Positions 32,950-42,976 of a DNA stretch of 64,000 bases are shown piece after piece. The stretch lies in the NCBI GenBank assembly GCA_011037195.1, contig JAAEAF010000103.1:248001-312000 (forward strand), written 5' to 3'. Within the stretch, counting starts at the first letter, position 1; the number at the start of each line of letters is the position of its first letter. A model generated the notes under the pieces. That model did no database searches, was not told where the DNA came from, and saw only the letters and a list, made by a program, of their open reading frames with translations. The DNA comes from Triatoma infestans. Taxonomy: Eukaryota > Arthropoda > Insecta > Hemiptera > Reduviidae. A program made the translations under genes and the position numbers.

Positions 32950-34236
32950 TTACAGAACAGCCCCCAGCTTTGCCCTCCTAATCAATCCTAGCAAAGCTGA
33001 GAGCGGCTCCGTCATGAAGCTTCCAGCTTCGGGATTGCCCGTCCCCAATTGAAGAAACCTAATCCTCGCCAGGCCGGCGCACTCACAAAGGATGTGCGCC
33101 GGGGTCTCCTCCTCTACCTTGCAGAATCGGCATACCGCACTATCCGCAAGTTGTAGGTGGTGCATGTGTCTATTCAGCCTACAATGCCCTGTTAGTAGAC
33201 CCACAATTAACCTTATATCCCTTCGGGTCTGGCTCAGTAGGTCTCTGGTAAATTTAGGCAAATGTCTTTTAATGAAGAGCTTTGCCTGCCTCTGTCCTGG
33301 TGTTCCCTCCCACCAACGCAGACGCTGATCTTCTATCCACCCCCTGATAGAAGTTTGAATGAGGCTCCTGGACAAGCCGCAGAAGGGTTCGGGGCCTATA
33401 AAGGTATCCTGCGAACCCTCCCTCGCTAGGGCATCCGCCCTCTCATTGCCCAGGAACCCCGCATGTCCCGGCACCCAGGCGAGTGTCAGTTTATTCCGAG
33501 TACCCACCTCGGTGAGGGCAAGTAGGCAGTCCCACACCAGTCTTGAGACTATTTGGTGTGAGGAAAGTGCCTTCAGGGCTGCCTGACTGTCGGAGTATAT
33601 GGCCACTCTTCTACCCACTATCCTTTGCCTTATAATCTCCCTAGCGCAGAGTTGTAACGCCACGACTTCAGCCTGAAAGACCGTGGCGTACTTCCCTAGG
33701 CTGGCCTTAATTTTAACTTTAGGCCTGCCCCCGTAGACCCCAGCTCCGACCCCAGTCGGAGTTTTGGATCCATCTGTATACCAGATCGAGTTACCGAACA
33801 GGGGTGGGTCGCAGCCCCATTCGCCTCTGCTCGGTATGACAATATGGAAGTTCCTTTCGAAGAAATACTTAGGAACCATCCTATCCGTTGGCATCCCCAG
33901 AAGATAGTCCGCCTTGATTTCCTCAATCAACCTCTGGTTATTACGATCATGCCTAGAGGTGATGGGAGGCGGCCCCTGCAGGAGCCTATGTATTCCCATT
34001 CTGGCTTCGCCTAGAACGAGAATGTGTAATGGTGGCAGACTGAGGAGGACTTCCAACGCTGCATTCGGGGTGGTCTTCGTGGCCCCGGTGGAACCAAGGC
34101 ATGCTCGCCTTTGGATCCCACCGAGCCTTTCCACCGCCCCCTTCTGCAACGTTTTGGTCCACCAAACTACCGACCCATATGTAACCATGGGTCTAATGAT
34201 CCTGGTGTAGATCCATAGTGACAGACTTGGGCGCAA
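32950..34236 (-). pseudogene. LINE family B: post-RT region, RNase H and C-terminal Cys motif
   Basis: 428 codons in one frame. It opens with the end of the RT (WIYTRIIRPMVTYGSVVWW), then RNase H with all four acidic blocks visible: WYTDGSK, the E of FQAEVVALQL, IYSDSQAALKAL and GHAGFLGNERADALA. Near the end, CRFCKVEEETPAHILCECAG is the CCHC-like motif usual in these elements. This part is intact, but it is out of frame with the RT upstream. Confidence 0.88.
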
Positions 34237-35516
34237 GCCCCAGTTTCTCCCACATAGCCGTCTGCATCTATTAAATGACGCATGGCTCTGTGAGAAATTT
34301 TGTCAATGTGTTGATTCCAAGTGAGTCTTCGGTCGAAAGTAACGCCAAGGTACTTCGCCTCCGTCGCAAATGGAATCGGGGTGTGCCCAAGTAATGGAGG
34401 CCTAAGGCCTTCCAACTTGTGGCGCAATGTGAAAGGAACTATTATGGCTTTGTGGGGGTTTATGGACAAGTCCTCCTCCCTACACCAGTTCCTAACCAGG
34501 TTTAGAGCTGCTTGAACCCGCTCTGCAATCGTAGTAGGGTATTTGCCTCTTACCACGATCGCCAAATCATCTGCGTAGCCTAGACAGTCAAAGCCATCCG
34601 CAGATAGTTGGTGGAGGAGGTCATCAACGACCAAAGTCCACATCAGAGGGGACAAAACCCCTCCCTGTGGACACCCCCTCCCTACTTTTACCCTAAGGGT
34701 GGTCTGGCCTATTGTCGAGATGTTAATTCGACTACTTAGGCCAGACTCCATCCAGCCGCATAACACTGCTGGTACTCCTCTTTTATGGAGAGAGTTGATG
34801 ACCGAGGTGCGCGAGACGTTATTGAATGCGCCCTCAATGTCCAAAAAGGTGGCTACCGCAATTTCCTTGTCCTCCAAGGATTTTGATAGCAGCCTGTTAA
34901 GATCATCCAGTGCGGCCTCAGCCGACCTACCTGGTTGATAAGCGTATTGGCGGGCACTTAGGGGGTTTGCACACAAGACCTCATCCCTAATATATCTGTC
35001 CACCAACCTTTCCAGAGCTTTGCTCAGGAAAGAGGTTAGGCTAATCGGTCTATGCGAGCCTGGCGTGAGGTCAGACACTCTACCCACCTTGGGGAGGTAG
35101 ATCACCTTGACCTCACGCCACAGTACCGGCGTATATCTTCGGGCTATGCATGCCCTAAAGATTCTACATAGGTATGGTAAAAGAATATCTAGTCCTTTTT
35201 GTAGAAGGACCGGGTAAATCCCATTCGTCCCATGAGATTTGAAAGGTAGGGATTTATTGATGGCCCACCTGACTTTGCTTGGCCTGGTTATGAGAGTGGC
35301 GAGTTTCCAGTTCTCTGGGGAAGGTCTAATGAGCCTTTCCCCAGGATCCCCGCTACCTCTGGGCCTGCAAGTGGGGATGAGCCTGGAAAGTGCGTCTCCG
35401 CGAGGAGCTCTAAGCTTTCCTTTTCGGAGACAGTGAAGGTCCCATCCCCCTTTCAGAGGAACCCCACTTCCTTCGCAGTACCATCTTTGGCCAACGCTCT
35501 GTGGATTCTGGCGCAC
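34167..35516 (-). pseudogene. LINE family B: reverse transcriptase domain
   Basis: 449 codons. RT blocks in order: LPKVGRVSDLTPGSHRPISL, ATFLDIEGAFNNVS, GCPQGGVLSPLMWTLVVDDL and the catalytic GYADDLAIVV, then KYLGVTFDRRLTWNQHI. All catalytic residues are present; the frame is lost near 34220, just after the thumb. Confidence 0.88.
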
Positions 35517-35724
35517 TAGGGTGAGTCCTCAATCTCCTCGCAAAACCGCCTCCATGAACGTCTTTTGGCCTTCCTAATTTCTTTATTGTACTGCGTGAGG
35601 GCATTCCGATAGGCGGTCTAGTTCTGGGTAACTTTGGCCCTGTTGAACAGTTTTCTCACCTCGGCTCTTAGTTTCTTGAGGTGATTGTTCCACCAGACCG
35701 TCTTTCCTCTCTGTGGTCTTGTCC

Positions 35725-36643
35725 TTACCGGACAGTTTTCTTGGAAGGCAGTGGCATCGCCTCCTGCACCTCCTCTACCGTCCGCTCAAGACCCTCCACC
35801 CCTCTGCCGTCAGGGATTCCCTGTGCTACTCTATACTTGAGAGAATCCACAAATCCTTCCCAGTCGGTTTCCCGAGGGTTCCGGAATGTTACCTGCTGCA
35901 GCGGAGGGTTGTCGATGGTGAACCTGATGCGCCTGTGGTCGGAGCAAGATGGTTCCGAAGACACATGCCAGTTCCTGATGTCATCACTCAGCCTATGGGT
36001 GGTCAGAGTCAAGTCCAACACCTGTCTCCTGGCCACCATAAAGAAGGTGGGTTCCTTACCTAAATTAGAGATTAGTAACCCTTTACTATAGATAAAATCC
36101 AAAAGGGACTTACCTCTGCTGTTGCAGTTGCTGCTCCCCCAAGCTGGGTGGTGTGCGTTAGCATCATATCCCACGAAGAGCGGAGATTCTTCGCCTCACA
36201 GAAGTCGACGATCTCTCCCATCAGGTCCGGCTGGCAAGACTGGTCCTCACCGGGAAAGTAGGCGGAGCAGGCCACCAGCCTCCTGATTCCACCTTCGGTC
36301 CGTGCCGTGATGATTGCTGAAACAAAATCGCCTGAGCAAAGTGCTGGCAGCAAGTTACCATCAATCTGATTATTAAGGACTATACAGGCTCTGGGTTTCC
36401 CAGAGCCCTTACAGTATAACACCTTACCTTGAATGGGCGAATGCCTCTGACTTCCTCGGCCACGAGCCACGGCTCCTGCACCAGAGCGATATGTAGTCGC
36501 TCTGATTCAAACCTCCTGCACAAGACCGCTGAAGCGGCCTTGGCGTGATGGAGGTTGATTTGCAGGACCCGTAACCCCATCCTAAGATGTAGTAGGGGGT
36601 CGGGAAGGCGAGCTAGGCTCGTCCCCCCGCCGCACTTCGGCAT
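35725..36643 (-). pseudogene. LINE family B: apurinic-type endonuclease, frameshifted
   Basis: The domain is spread over three frames. It starts LRVLQINLHHAKAASAVL and ALVQEPWL (36643-36380), continues RACIVLNNQIDGN and LVACSAYFPGED (36470-36072), and ends GYDANAHHPAWGSSNCNSRG, LDLTLTT and CSDHRRIRFTI (36174-35725). The N, E, D-x-N and SDH-type blocks of the APE fold are recognisable. Two one- or two-base shifts break it. Confidence 0.82.
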
Positions 36644-36740
36644 CCTCGGGCGCCAGGGGTTTGAGGCCTCAACAGCGGGCTGACCCCGGCTTCGCCCAGA
36701 GCGGCGGGCAAGCCCTTCCCCCTGTCGGTTATTTTGCCTC

Positions 36741-37950
36741 TCATTTTGCCTGCCTTACGGCAGTCTGAGGGCTTGGTGAGCGAGCCTCCGTTGTCGGAAC
36801 ATCCAACGCGGGGGCCCGCGCCAGCTTAGAAGTGGAGGGAGCACCCTCCGCCGGGCAGATCGCCTCGGCGGAAGGGGCCCCAACCCCCACCTTATCGCCT
36901 CGTTTATCCTTGGTTCGGAACTTCAACCTGCCGAAACCGTAGAATGGAGCCATGTCTAGACTCCTCAGGATTTCCAGGGATTCCTTTCCCATGGAGAAAG
37001 TGAAGAGCTGGCCTTTGCTCTCCGGAACACACCCCATAACCGTCCACAAGCCGGGATTGAGGCCCTGGTTGCCAAACCTCAAGAGGCTGACAACCCTCTC
37101 TGCCGTCACCGGCTCGCCATCCTCATGGGGTACAAAGACCGAGCACGTCACCTGCTTCGGGACCTCGCCCCCCACCAGGACCCTGAGCGCAGCGCCTTCC
37201 CAGGGCCGCAGCGAAGGGACGACCTCCGTCACCCAGGACGCATTCCCCTTGTCTGCACAAGTAAGCAGGAGAAAACTGCTTTATGGGTGCATTTAGAAAA
37301 CGCACCTGAGGATCCTCCGTGGAGGCCGCCATGGTGGACAGCAGGGATTTTTGGATGGTTTTCAGCCTATCCGGCTCCAACTGCGTGTCCGGGTAATCGG
37401 CCGCGGCAATCGCGACCTTCTCCGAGGACAAAGCCTCCCCATAGGTGCGAGGTCTCGCCCTCTTCGTCGGCCGCGATGCTTTCGGGGTACTTTCCTCCGA
37501 ACGCGGCCTTATCCAGGCCTGAGCCCTTTCTTCCTGTTGCCGGACGAGGTTCTCCCCGATTATGGATCGTCTTGCGACTGCCAAATCAGTGCCCTGACCG
37601 ACTAACCTTTGCACCCGCCTGTTGGACGCGCCTGACAGACGGACTGCAAGAATGTCCATATCAACCTCCTCTAGAGATAGCGCCCTTAGGGCTCTCCGGG
37701 GAGGCTGCGTAGTGACCTCGGACGTGGGGGCATCCGCCCGCTCGTCCGAAGGTCTTTGTTTTAAGTTAAAATTCTGTTGCTGCTCCATGTTGTTCCCACG
37801 AGTAGCTGGGGAAGTGAAGTCCACCCGGTGATAGCCCCGCAATGACCGGGTAAGTCTACTTACTCTGGGAGGGCGCCTGGTATCCCAGAGGCTCCGTAAC
37901 GACCCCGGGATTAGGCTCCGGGACCAACCATCTATAGGCACGGATCGCAT
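36741..37950 (-). pseudogene. LINE family B: ORF1 protein
   Basis: Two overlapping frames. The first (37950-37123) contains QRPSDERADAPTSEVTTQPP, a basic RPTKRARPRTYGEAL and VAIAAADYPDTQLEPD. The second (37232-36741) has VTCSVFVPHEDGEPVTAERV and GLNPGLWTVMGCVPESKGQL, reminiscent of the DUF4780 domain found in arthropod retroelement ORF1 proteins. No zinc knuckle is visible. A frame change falls at about 37200. Confidence 0.65.
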
Positions 37951-38259
37951 AACACCGTAGGATTGAGCCGGATATAGAGGCAGGATCGGGTGAACAGGGA
38001 TCTAAAAGGAAGGTAAGGCATAAAACAGGAGGCCAACGGGGGGTGATGGTTGACCCGCCAGAGCCCTAGTTAGCCGTGACACCGGAGTTAGGTGCCACGT
38101 TGCCCGGCCCCCACGATGTGGCGTTAGGGTTGGCTCGCTGCTCCACTGGAATCGCCGAAGCTTTCCACCAGTGTAACAACATTTGGGGGCCATGCTGGAA
38201 GTAATGTAGCATTATTATTGACTATGCTTTATAATTAGATATTGAAAGGAGAATAAATT

Positions 38260-38600
38260 CCAGAAGAAATGAGAACCTGTTTTATAACTCCTATATTTAA
38301 AAAGCTTATAGGGAAAATTACTCCCATTATAGAGATGTAAGGGTACTTTAACAAATGTACTGACAGGAATAACGAGAAATAGGCTGGAAAACGAGTTTGA
38401 AGTATCTAAAGAATAAGTTTTACAGCCGGTGAATCGTGTACAGCCCATGTTTTACAATCAGGCAAATTTTGAAGAGCATGGAGCTCAAGATAGGGTTGCG
38501 GAAATGTTACTTATTGATTTGGAAAAAGCACACAATAGCATCGCACGAAAGATCTTGTAGCACATGCTCATACGGCCGGTATAAGCAAAGAATTAGTAAG
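38260..38600 (+). pseudogene. Degenerate reverse-transcriptase fragment
   Basis: Plus-strand frames with one stop read NVLTGITRNRLENEFE, then RVAEMLLIDLEKAHNSIARK, the equivalent of the LINE RT block with FIDLEKAYDxVPR. Only the finger/palm start survives, and it is unrelated in frame and strand to the flanking family-B element. Confidence 0.55.
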
Positions 38601-38879
38601 AGGTGTAAAGGCGATTTATACATGTCAATATGTAGTACACAAATCTTTTTTATTTAAGTTGGCACCCTGGAGTATAACCAGTGGGCCATTGATCATTATT
38701 TTTAACATAAATTTTCTAAAATCGCCCTTCGAAATTTTATTCCTAAATATTTGATTTCTTTTTTAATTTCGAAAATTTTATTTTCTAATAATGTTGATTG
38801 ATGTGGTAACCGTCTTTTCTAGACAAAAGCATCAATTTGATTTTTCACTCAAGCCATTGTTAATGCACCAACTACCAGC

Positions 38880-39480
38880 TTTAATTTATTCTGACATATA
38901 TTTTAGTCTTTGTCACTAACATAAATCCAAATATTATCCACATATTGGAAAATGTTTACATCTAATGGAATTAGATGTTCAGTGTCCAGGACATACATAT
39001 ATATATGTATATATATTACATATAAAATACGACTTAAATTCCACCCAGGGATACCACTTTTGGCTAGACAAGGACCAATTAGTGGAATTATTGTTAATTC
39101 GTACATAAATCCAGCGTTATGATATTAAATTCATAATATTATTATAAATTATTATGTATTCCTAAATATGCCGTTTTAGTAGTAAGGAAGGTAGACTGGC
39201 AAAATCATATGCACTTTGTATATCCAAAAATAATGCTAACGTAGATTTATCAGCATTGAATTGAAGTTGTATGTTAGTTATTAACTGTGTTATACTGTGC
39301 ATTGTTGATTTAATTATCCTTTCGTAGGTTTTCAGCAAACAGGATGCTAATGATATGGGGCGGTAAGAATCGCATATATTTTTTCTAAATAGCTCTGTAC
39401 TCTGATTATTAATGCACACTCATTCTAAACAGCGTAAGAAAGTTTCAATCCGGAGAATTCTGCCAAACATGATCTATTTT
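38880..39480 (-). pseudogene. Degenerate reverse-transcriptase fragment, opposite orientation
   Basis: Minus-strand frames carry SYRPISLASCLLKTYERIIK and LALFLDIQSAYDFAS (39419-39162), then GIPGWNLSRILYVIYI and IFQYVDNIWIYVSDKD (39106-38903). These are RT blocks with the catalytic Y-A-D-D decayed to Y-V-D-N. It is a non-LTR scrap of a different type from its neighbours. Confidence 0.65.
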
Positions 39481-40181
39481 CATAAGAAAATAATGTTCTT
39501 ATATTCGAGACAAGTAGTCTATGGGAGTATTCGCATCTGGATCCCAAAGGTACGAAAAGTATTAACTCATTGTTAGATCGCTCTAGATTTTAATAGTTTA
39601 ATCAAACTATTTTACATTATAGTTCAATTATGTTCAAATACTTTTTTGTAAAACAGAAGTCTAAATATATCTTTAACAAGATAACTTAGTGTAAAATTCG
39701 ATTTAATGCTAGATATCGTAAAGTTATAAATATAACTTATAAATTTACCTGTTCCCTACTACTAATTGGGGAAGGTTATATTATGCTATGATGATGGGAC
39801 ATTTGGATGTCATTTATTGGAGATTGAAATAAATCAGGCAGATGAAGTTAGAAGTGACAATTAAAAAAATTACTGTCTTCACTCCTTAGGTATTTATTTT
39901 TTACTTTTTATGTATGATCTTCCGATTACTTTTGTAATATTGAGCTTTATTTCCTTAGGTCAATAATTAATTTCTAAGAGATATGAGATTAATAACTTTA
40001 TTAGGTCGGTCGGCAGTAATGTGGAAGAGTTTTATATGAATTGCAATTAGCGTTAAGGAAATTGTATCGTTATAGTTAAAACGCATTAATTTTTATTTCT
40101 TAACATTTTTCGACTGATCTTGTTTGTTAAATGGCAGTGTCAATAAAATGATTGCTATGCAAACATTAAAATAAATTGCAA

Positions 40182-40347
40182 TAAATTATAATTTTATGTT
40201 TTCCTATTAGCAGCCCTATGGTATATTAATAATAATAATATATAGTTATCAGTAGCAGGTTTTATTTTCTTGCATTAAATCTTATCAGACAATTTAATTA
40301 TTTCAGCAGTAAAAGCAGCCAAGCTGGCACCCTCTCTCTCAATGTCT
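40182..40347 (+). repeat. Direct repeat of about 160 bp, copy 1
   Basis: Shares ttatagttatcagtag-aggtt, gacaatttaattatttcagc and caccctct...caatgtct with 40793-40942, in the same order and orientation, at about 80% identity with small gaps. Origin unknown. Confidence 0.6.
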
Positions 40348-40792
40348 TTACTTGACCTTTATTGGATGTAATTGATCAATGATAAGCAATTTTCAAGAAA
40401 TATTCTACTTGAATAACAGATTGGATGTAATTATTGATTTCGTTTCAGTTTTTTTATTTTTAATAAGTAGTTTGCTCATTTATTTTGTTGATGAGAAACA
40501 GAATATGAACATTAGAATAACAAGCTTTGTATTATATTTGTTCGAAATAAAATCGGTGCTCACTTTCTATTTAGCCTTTCATTCTAATATTTCTGTATAT
40601 AGAGTGTCACGGACATTAAGAATTTAGCTAATTTTGGGATATTTTTTGCTTACCGACTAAAGTATGATTTATTTTAATATAAATGATAGTTATGTTTGGT
40701 CGTTGTTAATGAAACAAACCAAATGTTCGCTGGCTAGGGGCCAAAGAAAAGATTTTTTTCGACTTTAAAAGTTTTTCTATTGACGTTTCGGA

Positions 40793-40942
40793 CAAATTAT
40801 AATTTTATTATTGCAGCCCTTAGGGATATTATTAATAATAATCTATAGTTATCAGTAGGAGGTTTATTTTCTACCATTAAATCTTTACAGACAATTTAAT
40901 TATTTCAGCACTAAAAGCAGCTGACACCCTCTTTCCAATGTC
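40793..40942 (+). repeat. Direct repeat of about 150 bp, copy 2
   Basis: Second copy of 40182-40347, starting about 610 bp downstream. It is preceded directly by tgacgtttcggac. Confidence 0.6.
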
Positions 40943-42005
40943 TCCCTCAGGATCTGTAAGGGCACCAGCCTCTTAGGCCCAGCCAGCCAACATTTTGCTT
41001 TTATCATGCATTTCTTTTCTATATATTTGAATTTTCAAAACTTTCAAAGCCAAACCGTTGAGTGCAAATTCCTAAAACCCGTTAAATGTAACGATTCGGC
41101 GTAAGTTTCACTTTGCACAAACTTTGGTTTTATTGCAAATGCTGCTAATACGGACTTTTCAGGTATTTAAATTCAATATTGATTTTCTAAATGCTATGGA
41201 TATAGATGTTGTAGATAGTGGCTATAAAGCTCAATCAGGACGAAGTATTACTTTCACCCTCTCGGTTGTCATTGCTGAACTTAGAATGTAGTCGTCTGAA
41301 AATAAAAATAAATTATATTGTGTATTAATAGGTAGGTTTTTGTGGTGTGTAAGCTAGAGTTTGTTTTTGGTTCCCTTAAACCTAGTAGTTACTCATATCT
41401 TTCCCTTTGTAGGTTTCGAGGAAATTATTTGATAGGTGGGACGCCTAGATCCATGAAGAAGTTGCAGTCCATCCCCTCTACAGAGGATTTAAATACCATA
41501 ATTATCGGGCTGTGATCTTTTGTTGACAACTTATAAGAGCGGTTTATCCTAAATATTCGCAGGTCATATACACTCGTGTAACGTGCTCTGCTTCTTCTTA
41601 AATTTTTTTAAACATCGTAAAACTTAATTCATTTTCCGATCTACTATTTATGATTTGGACATTTAACTATCGTCTTCTGATAGTATTCAGGTTGGATAAC
41701 TTTGCAACTTCAAGTGCGGAGAATTACCTTTAGTAGTAGATGGGCCGACGCTTATGGGCAAAAACCAGATCTTTGTTAGAAAAAATTATAACCCTGGACA
41801 TAAGTGCAAGCAGTTGTTAAGTGAAGAGTACCTGAATTTTCTTGGGCGGGCAATTCGTATACTACATGATGTTTATGTACATGTTCTGTTTTCTTTATGG
41901 TAAAGGGCTTGAAACGCTTTTATAAATTTCTATGATTAATACAATTTTTCATTTACTTGTTTACTTAGTTACTTCATCATGCGAGCTTATTACACATTAC
42001 TGCAG

Positions 42006-42976
42006 GCATCCAAATCTATGAACATTGTCTCTAAAGCAACTAAATTACCGAAATATCCAGTACCTTATTTGTATGAAACTTTGGAAAAATATTGGAAGTA
42101 AGTAATCCGATCATCTTGCTTGTAGCCATCATCAAGTTGCAAGATAAAGAATAACTTAAAAAAATTCTGACTAATTATTTATTTACTTATTTATTTAAAT
42201 TACAAATAGGTTCTAGAACTTGTTTAATTTTTTTTTTTAACAGCGGCTTTCTTTAACGTCGCAGATTATTTTGTTTAATTTGAAAATTTCAGGTCTGTGA
42301 AACCATTTTTATCTACCAGTGAATATATTCATTCTGAAAATGTCATTAAAACTTTCGGTGCACCTGGAGGTGTTGGCGAATATTTGCAGTGTTTGTTGCT
42401 AGAAAAAGCCAAAAAGGAGAATAATTGGGTAATTAGAAATTTTTGTATGTTTATCTTTGCATAGGGATCTTGGGTGTCACTGCGAGCATAACAACTTAAC
42501 AAAGCGAAAAAACTTACATTTGACCACTGACACTCTACACAGGACCTGTAGAGGTAATTTCTTATTATGTTCACCAACTTAGATACCATCGGCAAATTCT
42601 TACTGGCCACCAACATTCACTGCCACTTACACAGTACATTCAGTCAGTCTTAAACGTTGTACCGTTTAACAGACTAGCAAATAAAATACACAAACATAGA
42701 TAGCCTATATAAAAAATAGGACGCATTGGTTTTGGCTTTGTAGGAACTTCCTTTACACCTTTATATTTAGTTTAGCTTTTTACAGATTACATTTTTTTTT
42801 TAGCTTAAAAATTGGTGGCTTAATACGGCTTACTTGGAATACAGGAGTCCTGTTGTGGTCTGTTCCAGCCCTGGTTTGGTTTTTCCTAAACAACAGTTTA
42901 AGTCTGATGAAGATAGATTGGAGTATGCAGCAAAATTGGTAGCAGGAGCTTTAGACTACAAGCAACTTATAGATGA
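42006..42976 (+). CDS. CRAT: CRAT exons A-C (N-terminal part)
   Basis: Exon A (42006-42097) gives KATKLPKYPVPYLYETLEKY, the start of the acyltransferase fold. Exon B (42293-42428) gives TFGAPGGVGEYLQCLLLEKA. Exon C (42804-42976) gives LKNWWLNTAYLEYRSPVVVC and KLVAGALDYKQLID. Upstream of exon A is a good acceptor (TTACTGCAG), so at least one earlier exon, presumably with the start and any targeting peptide, is missing. The ATG in SMNIVSK of exon A is an unlikely start. Confidence 0.9.

Larger units (their letters stand above)
32899..38200 (-). mobile_element. Non-LTR retrotransposon, family B (I/R1-like, APE endonuclease, RT and RNase H)
   Basis: A nearly full-length minus-strand element set off by a sharp rise in GC content. 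From its 5' end (about 38200): a 5' UTR, ORF1 (37950-36741), ORF2 endonuclease (36643-35725), RT (35516-34167) and RNase H with a C-terminal cysteine motif (34236-32950). ORF2 is broken by frameshifts near 36430, 36150, 35700-35500 and 34220, so it is inactive. A fragment of the same family is at 57433-57790, and family A is a relative. Confidence 0.88.
39481..42005. other. Intergenic region upstream of the first recognised CRAT exon
   Basis: No coding exon could be recognised; the first exon(s) of CRAT should be here or further left. The one clear structure is a direct repeat of about 150-165 bp (40182-40347 and 40793-40942). Confidence 0.4.

Noticed and set aside
35681..37831. Several plus-strand ORFs of 60-195 codons
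   Set aside because: All are shadows of the GC-rich minus-strand LINE family B.
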